Assembly: GCF_042466685.1 (NCBI RefSeq)
Contig: NZ_CP170448.1
Span: forward strand, 4,030,001 to 4,094,000
DNA length: 64,000 bases
Reading direction: 5' to 3'
Source: Vreelandella sp042466685
Lineage (GTDB): Bacteria; Pseudomonadota; Gammaproteobacteria; Pseudomonadales; Halomonadaceae
Numbering within the stretch: position 1 is the stretch's first letter; each line of letters opens with the position of its first letter. The notes beneath the pieces are model-generated. The model was given only the letters and a program-made list of their open reading frames with translations, was not told the origin of the DNA and ran no database searches. Positions 58,386-64,000 of the stretch are shown in pieces. The translations under genes were made by a program, and so were the position numbers.

Positions 58386-59653
58386 CCCTCTCCTGCTTTG
58401 ACCTGGGCGAACAGATGATTAGCGTGGACGAAGCGCGCCAAGCGCTCGCCACCCTGATTGAACGCCTGCTGGGCAGCGAAAGTATCTCTTTGGCGCAGGC
58501 CCACGGCCGCCGCTTGGCAGTAGCCGTTCAGGCCCCCATTAACGTGCCGCAAAACACCAATGCGGCCATGGATGGCGTGGCGCTAGCCTTGCCTATAAAA
58601 GGCGTTGGGGCCAAGCAAGCCCATTGGCCGCTGGCCGGTGAGGTGTTGGCCGGGCAGTGCCGCCGTGAGTTGGTGCCTGCCGGGCACTGTGTACGCATCA
58701 CCACCGGCGCCCCCTTACCGCCGGGCACCGATACAGTGGTGATGAGTGAACAGTTGCGCGAATCGCTAGATGAGCAGCCAGCGCATGTGATCATTGAGTC
58801 GCCCGAACTTCTCAAACACGGCCAACACGTTCGCCAGGCCGGTGAAGATATAGCCATTGGTGACACGGCTCTGCCTGAGGGGGCACGGCTTGATGCGGCG
58901 TCTCTGGGGCTTTTAGCCTCCTTGGGTTATGCCGAAGTGACCGTTTGCCGTCGTCCCAAAGTAGCGATCTTCTCCACCGGCAACGAAGTCACTGCGCCTG
59001 GCGAGCCGTTACCCAAGGCAGGCATTTATGACGCCAACCGCTTTACGCTAATGGGCCTGCTAACCGAACAGGGAGCCGAGGTGATTGACCTGGGCATTCT
59101 GCCGGACGACTTAAGCGCGACAAAAGCGGCCCTGGAGAACGCCGCCCAGCAGAGCGATCTGGTGATCACCAGCGGCGGCGTATCGGTGGGCCAGGCGGAT
59201 TTTACCCGCGAAGCATTAGAGCAACTGGGCCGCTTGGCCTTCTGGCGGGTAGCGCTGCGCCCTGGGCGACCTATGGTTTGCGGCTGGCTAGGTGCTACGC
59301 GCACACCGTTTGTTGGCTTACCCGGCAATCCGGTGGCGGTCATGGTAACCTTTCTACAGTTTGTAAAGCCGCTGCTGGATCAGTTGAATGGACAACCTGT
59401 ATTGTTGCCCCATCGCTTTCATGCGATTGCCGATAACGCGTTAAAAAGCCGCTTCAAACGCACTGATTTTATACGTGGCATCTACCATACTGATGAGCAA
59501 GGGCAGCTACACGTGCGCAGCACCGGCGCCCAGGGTTCGGGCATTTTAACCTCGATGGTGGCTGCTAACTGTTTGATTGAGCTTGCCGATGACCAAAACG
59601 GCGCCCAACCAGGCGAGGTAGTCAGCATACAACCACTAACGGGATGGCTATGA
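58382..59653 (+). CDS. moeA: MoeA paralogue 2 (molybdopterin molybdenumtransferase family)
   Basis: The 423-residue protein has the MoeA layout: TGAPLPPGTDTVVMSEQ, RQAGEDIAIGD, FSTGNEVTAPGEPL, ITSGGVSVGQADFTREAL and FVGLPGNPVAVMVTFLQF. At the loop equivalent to PPFDNSAMDGY it reads PQNTNAAMDGVAL, so the first Asp is replaced by Thr; the later GDE is GNE. It keeps GED, which the other MoeA (46024-47229) has lost. It may be specialised for MGD-type enzymes or partly inactive. It overlaps mobA and moaA by 4 bp each. Confidence 0.92.
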   Translation: MTLSCFDLGEQMISVDEARQALATLIERLLGSESISLAQAHGRRLAVAVQAPINVPQNTNAAMDGVALALPIKGVGAKQAHWPLAGEVLAGQCRRELVPAGHCVRITTGAPLPPGTDTVVMSEQLRESLDEQPAHVIIESPELLKHGQHVRQAGEDIAIGDTALPEGARLDAASLGLLASLGYAEVTVCRRPKVAIFSTGNEVTAPGEPLPKAGIYDANRFTLMGLLTEQGAEVIDLGILPDDLSATKAALENAAQQSDLVITSGGVSVGQADFTREALEQLGRLAFWRVALRPGRPMVCGWLGATRTPFVGLPGNPVAVMVTFLQFVKPLLDQLNGQPVLLPHRFHAIADNALKSRFKRTDFIRGIYHTDEQGQLHVRSTGAQGSGILTSMVAANCLIELADDQNGAQPGEVVSIQPLTGWL

Positions 59654-60702
59654 GCGAGCAACGATCCGCGCAACAACAATCTGGCCAACAGCACCCCACC
59701 CAAGCACAAGCTGACCAGCAACTGATCGATGACTTTGGTCGGCGCATTAGCTATGTGCGTATCTCGGTCACCGATCGCTGCGATTTCCGCTGCGTGTACT
59801 GCATGAGCGAGGAGATGACCTTCCTGCCCCGCGCCCAGGTGCTCACACTGGAAGAGATCGCCATGGTCGCCCGTGCCTTTACCGAGCTAGGGGTCGAGAA
59901 GATTCGCCTGACCGGAGGCGAGCCGCTCGTTCGTCGCGGCATTGAGCAACTGGTCGATGAGATCGGCGCCATGCCAGGCCTTAACGACTTCACCATGACC
60001 ACCAACGGCGCCAGCCTGCGCAAGCACGCCAAGCAGCTTTACGCCAGCGGCCTGCGGCGACTGAATATCAGCCTGGATTCCCTGGATGCGGAGCACTTTA
60101 AGCAGCTCACCCGCACCGGCGATTTAGCCAAAGTGATCGACGGCATCCACGCCGCCCAGGAAGCGGGTTTTAAGCGCATCAAGCTCAATGCAGTGATCTT
60201 GAAAGGCCGTAACGACGACGAAGTGATCGACCTGGTTACCTTTGCCCGTCAGGAAAATCTCGATATTAGCTTTATCGAAGAGATGCCGCTGGGCGATGTC
60301 TCCGACCACTCACGGGCGGAAACCTTTTATTCCAGCGATGATGTCCAGGCACTGATTGAGTCCCGCTATCCGCTGATTCCCACGACCGAAACGACTCCTG
60401 GGCCGTCCCGCTACTTCAAAATGGCGGATAGCGATAGCCGGGTTGGGTTTATTTCGCCCCATAGTCACAATTTTTGCGACACCTGCAACCGGGTACGCGT
60501 GACGGTTGAGGGTCGGTTGCTGCTCTGCCTAGGCAACGAGCACTCGGTAGATCTGCGCGCCGTGCTGCGCCGCCACCCAGGCAATATGCAGGTGCTGAAA
60601 GAGGCAATCATCAACGCCCTGCCGCTTAAGCCCGAGCGCCACCACTTCACCACAGATGGCGATGTGCAGGTAGTACGCTTTATGAATATGACGGGGGGCT
60701 AG
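59650..60702 (+). CDS. moaA: GTP 3',8-cyclase MoaA
   Basis: MoaA is the radical SAM enzyme that starts molybdenum cofactor synthesis from GTP. The N-terminal cluster motif is CDFRCVYC, and the second cluster near the C-terminus uses FCDTCNRVR and LLLCLG. The LTGGEPLVRRG and NISLDSLD motifs are typical. A Gln-rich leader of about 30 residues precedes the domain, and the usual terminal GG is present. The ATG at 59650 overlaps the moeA stop; an ATG at 59644 is possible. Confidence 0.95.
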   Translation: MSEQRSAQQQSGQQHPTQAQADQQLIDDFGRRISYVRISVTDRCDFRCVYCMSEEMTFLPRAQVLTLEEIAMVARAFTELGVEKIRLTGGEPLVRRGIEQLVDEIGAMPGLNDFTMTTNGASLRKHAKQLYASGLRRLNISLDSLDAEHFKQLTRTGDLAKVIDGIHAAQEAGFKRIKLNAVILKGRNDDEVIDLVTFARQENLDISFIEEMPLGDVSDHSRAETFYSSDDVQALIESRYPLIPTTETTPGPSRYFKMADSDSRVGFISPHSHNFCDTCNRVRVTVEGRLLLCLGNEHSVDLRAVLRRHPGNMQVLKEAIINALPLKPERHHFTTDGDVQVVRFMNMTGG

Positions 60703-60705
60703 ACG

Positions 60706-61722
60706 TTGGCAGCGTCAGAACGGTTGGCAAAAGTGCCGGTGCATATCATTACCGGCTTTCTCGGCAGCGGCAAAACCACGCTTATCCACAGCCTGATAAA
60801 ACAGAAGCCTGTGGATGAAAAGTGGGCCATCCTGGTTAACGAGTTTGGCCAGATCGGCATCGACCAAGCCATGTTCGACTCCCGTGACGATGTGGTCATC
60901 AAGGGCCTGCCCGGCGGCTGCCTCTGCTGCCAGCTCGCCTTTGTGCTGCAAGCGGCGCTCGTTAACCTACTGGCACGCAGCAAACCTGACCGGGTCATCA
61001 TCGAGCCCTCTGGCCTTGGCCACCCGGCCGGTCTGCTGGATCTACTGCGTGGTGACGCTTTCCATGAGGTGGTTGAGGTGCGCGATATTATTGCCACCCT
61101 CGATCCACGCCGGTTAGATGACCCTCGCGCTCGGCAGCACGACACCTTTCGTGACCAGCTCGACATGGCCGACGCCGTGGCCCTCACCATGCTTGACCAG
61201 AGTACGCCCGAACAGCACAGCGCTGCCCACGCTTTCGTGGCTGAGCGCTGGCCGCCGCGCAAATGGGTACAGGAAGCCACGCTAGGCGAACTGCCCATGT
61301 CACTATTGATACAGAGCGGCAACGCCGAAGCAAGTGATATTAGCGTGCCTGCCAGCCATCAACAGTTAGCGGCAACACCCAGCCTGGAGGGCACATTTTT
61401 TGATTTTCCACCCCCGCCCGGCAAGCCCCAATATGAAACCGGCTCCTCGCTGGGTTACACCAGTACGGGGTTGCGTTGGCACCCAAGCGAGCGCTTCGAC
61501 CTGGATCGCCTAGCCAACTGTTTGGGAGAACTGCCTCAGCAAGCGCGCATTAAAGGGGTGTTCCATACTGATAGCGGCTGGAAACGCCTTAATCGCGCTG
61601 ACGGCGCGTTAAGCATCGAAACCAGCGCATGGCGGCAAGACTCCCGGCTGGAAGTCATCCTTCCCGATACTGCCCCCACTATCGATATAGAAACTCGGCT
61701 CTACTCGCTAACACTGGCTTAA
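60706..61722 (+). CDS. CobW/COG0523-family GTPase (putative metallochaperone)
   Basis: The 338-residue protein has Walker A GFLGSGKTTLI, the metal-binding GGCLCCQ motif (CxCC), the IEPSGLGHPAGLLDLL switch and a C-terminal CobW domain (about 240-338). COG0523 GTPases deliver metals such as Zn, Co or Fe to target enzymes. The start is a TTG at 60706, three bases after the moaA stop, with a run of Gs as ribosome site. Its place at the end of a Moco operon suggests a metal-delivery role for molybdoenzyme assembly, but this is inference. The canonical NKxD appears altered. Confidence 0.88.
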   Translation: MAASERLAKVPVHIITGFLGSGKTTLIHSLIKQKPVDEKWAILVNEFGQIGIDQAMFDSRDDVVIKGLPGGCLCCQLAFVLQAALVNLLARSKPDRVIIEPSGLGHPAGLLDLLRGDAFHEVVEVRDIIATLDPRRLDDPRARQHDTFRDQLDMADAVALTMLDQSTPEQHSAAHAFVAERWPPRKWVQEATLGELPMSLLIQSGNAEASDISVPASHQQLAATPSLEGTFFDFPPPPGKPQYETGSSLGYTSTGLRWHPSERFDLDRLANCLGELPQQARIKGVFHTDSGWKRLNRADGALSIETSAWRQDSRLEVILPDTAPTIDIETRLYSLTLA

Positions 61723-64000
61723 TCTTCAATAATCAATCTCTCAACGGCCGCAGCAGTGACCGGACGCCCAAAGAGATAGCCTTGATAAGCGTGGCAGTCA
61801 TGGGCTAGTAGCCACGCCTGCTGCGCTTTCGTCTCTACGCCTTCTGCAATGACCTCAAGATTAAGACTCTCTGCCAGGGCAATGGTACTCTCGACAATCG
61901 CCGCATTGGCCTGACTTTCCAGCACCTGCTGCACAAAGGATTGGTCGATTTTAAGCTGATCAAGCGGCAGTTGCGCCAAATAAGCCAGTGACGAGTAGCC
62001 AGTGCCGAAATCATCCAGCGAGAAGCGCACACCGCGCTCTTTAAGGGCAAGCATTTTATCCCTCGCATCATCTCGCGCTTCCACAAACAGTGACTCTGTC
62101 ACTTCCAGCTTTAACTGCTGAAGAGGCGCCTGGGTGCGCGCGAATACCCCCTCTACGCGGGCCAGAAAGTGCTCATCGCGAAACTGTAGTGGGCTAATAT
62201 TAACCGAGATAGTCAATTTTCTTAGCCGGGGGTGCTGCGCCCAGCGCGCTAATTGGTAGCAGGCATCTTCCAATACCCATTCGCCCACATCGTTTATCAG
62301 CTCATTGCTTTCCAGCAGCGGAATAAAATCGCCTGGAGAAACCAGGCCCCGTTCAGGATGATTCCAGCGCAGCAGCGCCTCCACGCCGGTAATCCTGCCA
62401 TGGTGATCCACCTGGGGTTGATAATAGAGCTGCCACTGCTGACTGGCCTGGGCTTGGCGCAGATCTGACTCTAACTTTACATGGGCCAGTAGCGCTGCCT
62501 GCATTGAAGGATCAAAAAAGCACACCCCATGGCGGCCGTTGCTCTTAGCCTGAAAGAGCGCCATATCCACCTGCTGCAGATAGTCATCAGCGCCGTACTC
62601 ATTGCTCGCCATAATCGCAATACCAATACTCCCCGTTACCTTGATGCTCTCTTCGGCCAGGGTGATGGGCTCGTTAACGGCTGCCAGCAACTTATGCGCG
62701 ATACGCTCTGCCAGCCGAGTGGTTTGAGCATAATTACTATCAACGCCCTCAATTAATACCGCAAATTCATCGCTCCCCAGTCGCGCTAAGGTATCGGTAT
62801 CGCGCAACATCTTCCCAAGCCGCCTAGCAATGCTCTGTAGCACCTGGTCTCCTGCGTAGTGTCCCAGAGTGTCATTGATTTGCTTAAAGTTATCGATATC
62901 GATAAATAGTAGCGCGCCGCAACGCTGATGGCGCTGAAGCTCCTTAAGGGCAGTTCCCAGGCGATCCATAAACAGCCGCCGGTTGGCTAATCCGGTTAAG
63001 GTGTCATAAAACGCAAGCTGATGAATCTCCTGCTCAGCTGCTTTACGCTCGCTGATATCGCTCATGGTGGCCACGAAGTGAGTTAATGCGCCCTCAACGC
63101 TATGCACCGCGCTTATAGTTAGCCACTCGGGAAACAGTTCTCCATTTTTACGCTGATTCCATATCTCACCTTCCCAGTTACCGGTTGTGATGACACGCTT
63201 CCATAACCGACGGTAAAAGGCAGCGTTTTGTAGGCCTGAACTAAACATGCGGGGGTTGTTGCCCACTATCTCGGCTTCGCTATAGCCGGTAATGCGGCTA
63301 AAGGTCTCATTAACCTTGAGTATGGTGCCCCGTGAATCGGTGATTAGAATACCTAAGTGGGTTTGGAAGGCGGCAGCGGCGATTTGAGCCTCGGCACGGG
63401 CTTGTTCACGCTCTTCAATGCGCTGACGCAGTTGATCCGCCAATGCTAAACGGTTCAGGTAGTGGCGCACGCCCCAAGCGCCCAACAGGGCAATCACTGC
63501 CATTACCAGCGTCAAAATCACAGCACGTTGCCGCCAAGCAGACAGCAAGCCGTGAAGATCAACACCGACCACGGCCAGCATCGGGTACTCACCCACCCGG
63601 AGCATACGAAACAATCGCTTACGGCCATCGATAGGTGACTCAAAATTGATTGACCAAGTAGACTCACCACGAGCGAGCCACTCGGTCGTTTCTGGACTTT
63701 CAATTTGACTGCCAGTGGTAAATTTCGCCTCCGGTCTCGGGTAGCGGGCAATAAATTTTAGGCTGGGGTCGACCAGGGCAATGCTTTCACCGTCGTAGAC
63801 ACTCATCTGCTCCAGCGAGTCGGCAAATACTTCGGGCACAATGCTGGAGATCACCACGCCTGCAAACTCGCCGGTGGAGGTCTCCAATCGTCGGCCATGG
63901 TACAAATAGTAACGTTGGTCGCTGGCAGACCAGTAAAGCGGAGTAATCAGCTCCTCTTCCCCCGCGTGCTTAAAAGCATTAAAAAACACGGTATCGCTGA
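61719..64000 (-). CDS. Sensor c-di-GMP enzyme, PAS-GGDEF-EAL (N-terminus beyond the right edge)
   Basis: At least 760 residues are present and the frame stays open to the window edge, so the gene is truncated. A periplasmic dCache-like region ends at a membrane helix (VILTLVMAVIALLGAWGVRHYL). A PAS domain follows (ITDSRGTILKVNETFSRITGYSEAEIVG). The GGDEF domain carries DIDNFKQINDTLGH and RLGSDEFAVL, a GSDEF variant, with RDTD as a possible I-site. The EAL domain has EALLRWNHP, NISPLQF, DDFGTGYSS and IAEGVET, so phosphodiesterase activity is likely. Which activity dominates is unknown. The stop shares TTAA with the convergent cobW gene. Confidence 0.92.
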   Translation of the reverse strand, partial: SDTVFFNAFKHAGEEELITPLYWSASDQRYYLYHGRRLETSTGEFAGVVISSIVPEVFADSLEQMSVYDGESIALVDPSLKFIARYPRPEAKFTTGSQIESPETTEWLARGESTWSINFESPIDGRKRLFRMLRVGEYPMLAVVGVDLHGLLSAWRQRAVILTLVMAVIALLGAWGVRHYLNRLALADQLRQRIEEREQARAEAQIAAAAFQTHLGILITDSRGTILKVNETFSRITGYSEAEIVGNNPRMFSSGLQNAAFYRRLWKRVITTGNWEGEIWNQRKNGELFPEWLTISAVHSVEGALTHFVATMSDISERKAAEQEIHQLAFYDTLTGLANRRLFMDRLGTALKELQRHQRCGALLFIDIDNFKQINDTLGHYAGDQVLQSIARRLGKMLRDTDTLARLGSDEFAVLIEGVDSNYAQTTRLAERIAHKLLAAVNEPITLAEESIKVTGSIGIAIMASNEYGADDYLQQVDMALFQAKSNGRHGVCFFDPSMQAALLAHVKLESDLRQAQASQQWQLYYQPQVDHHGRITGVEALLRWNHPERGLVSPGDFIPLLESNELINDVGEWVLEDACYQLARWAQHPRLRKLTISVNISPLQFRDEHFLARVEGVFARTQAPLQQLKLEVTESLFVEARDDARDKMLALKERGVRFSLDDFGTGYSSLAYLAQLPLDQLKIDQSFVQQVLESQANAAIVESTIALAESLNLEVIAEGVETKAQQAWLLAHDCHAYQGYLFGRPVTAAAVERLIIED

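Overview
The window looks like a chromosomal segment of a moderately GC-rich gammaproteobacterium, most likely a halophilic Halomonas/Vreelandella-type organism. That is an inference from gene content (several ABC and TRAP importers, a YbiI orthologue, the yjfIJKLMC set, a membrane formate dehydrogenase cluster) and base composition; there is no rRNA marker. I see no tRNA, rRNA, CRISPR array, transposase or integrase. Gene density is high, and both ends cut through a gene.

Layout. 1-3.1 kb: the 5' part of an agmatinase-family ureohydrolase, a PAS/AAA+ sigma-54 activator, then an AT-rich Bro-N (phage antirepressor-type) gene bracketed by two copies of the activator's DNA-binding tail. 3.1-7.4 kb: a Ugp-type glycerol-3-phosphate ABC importer behind a candidate Pho box. 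7.5-14.2 kb: recQ and a methionine-salvage set (mtnA, mtnBCD, mtnK) with a cluster of small repeats. 14.3-17.1 kb: a diguanylate cyclase, a YrhK-like protein, ybiI and a DeoR-type repressor. 17.3-22.6 kb: an importer operon of unknown substrate ending in a metallo-beta-lactamase-fold enzyme and a PNKP-like phosphatase. 22.6-24.8 kb: an MFS carrier and a GATase1/AraC regulator. 24.9-31.6 kb: a malonate utilisation locus (GntR regulator, TRAP carrier, malonyl-CoA decarboxylase, malonyl-CoA synthetase). 31.7-36.1 kb: yjfIJKLMC. 36.2-46.0 kb: a Wsp-like chemosensory cluster whose output protein is HPt-REC-REC-GGDEF. 46.0-61.7 kb: molybdenum cofactor genes surrounding a formate dehydrogenase operon, ending in a COG0523 GTPase. 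61.7-64 kb: a truncated PAS-GGDEF-EAL protein.

How the genes fit together. The formate dehydrogenase block is self-contained: catalytic, Fe-S and cytochrome b subunits, a TAT-signal small protein, a TorD-type chaperone, a polyferredoxin, DUF3305/DUF3306 proteins, FdhD, and the Moco enzymes MoaA, MoaB, MobA and two different MoeA paralogues. The malonate block converts imported malonate to malonyl-CoA and then acetyl-CoA. Methionine salvage recycles methylthioribose with the kinase MtnK, so it needs a nucleosidase encoded elsewhere. Three proteins with GGDEF domains lie in the window.

Most worth a second look: the Bro-N gene inserted at a duplicated helix-turn-helix gene end; the importer-MBL-PNKP-phosphatase operon with its three-repeat operator; and the Wsp-like cluster with its four-module diguanylate cyclase. 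All domain calls are by eye; no database search was run.
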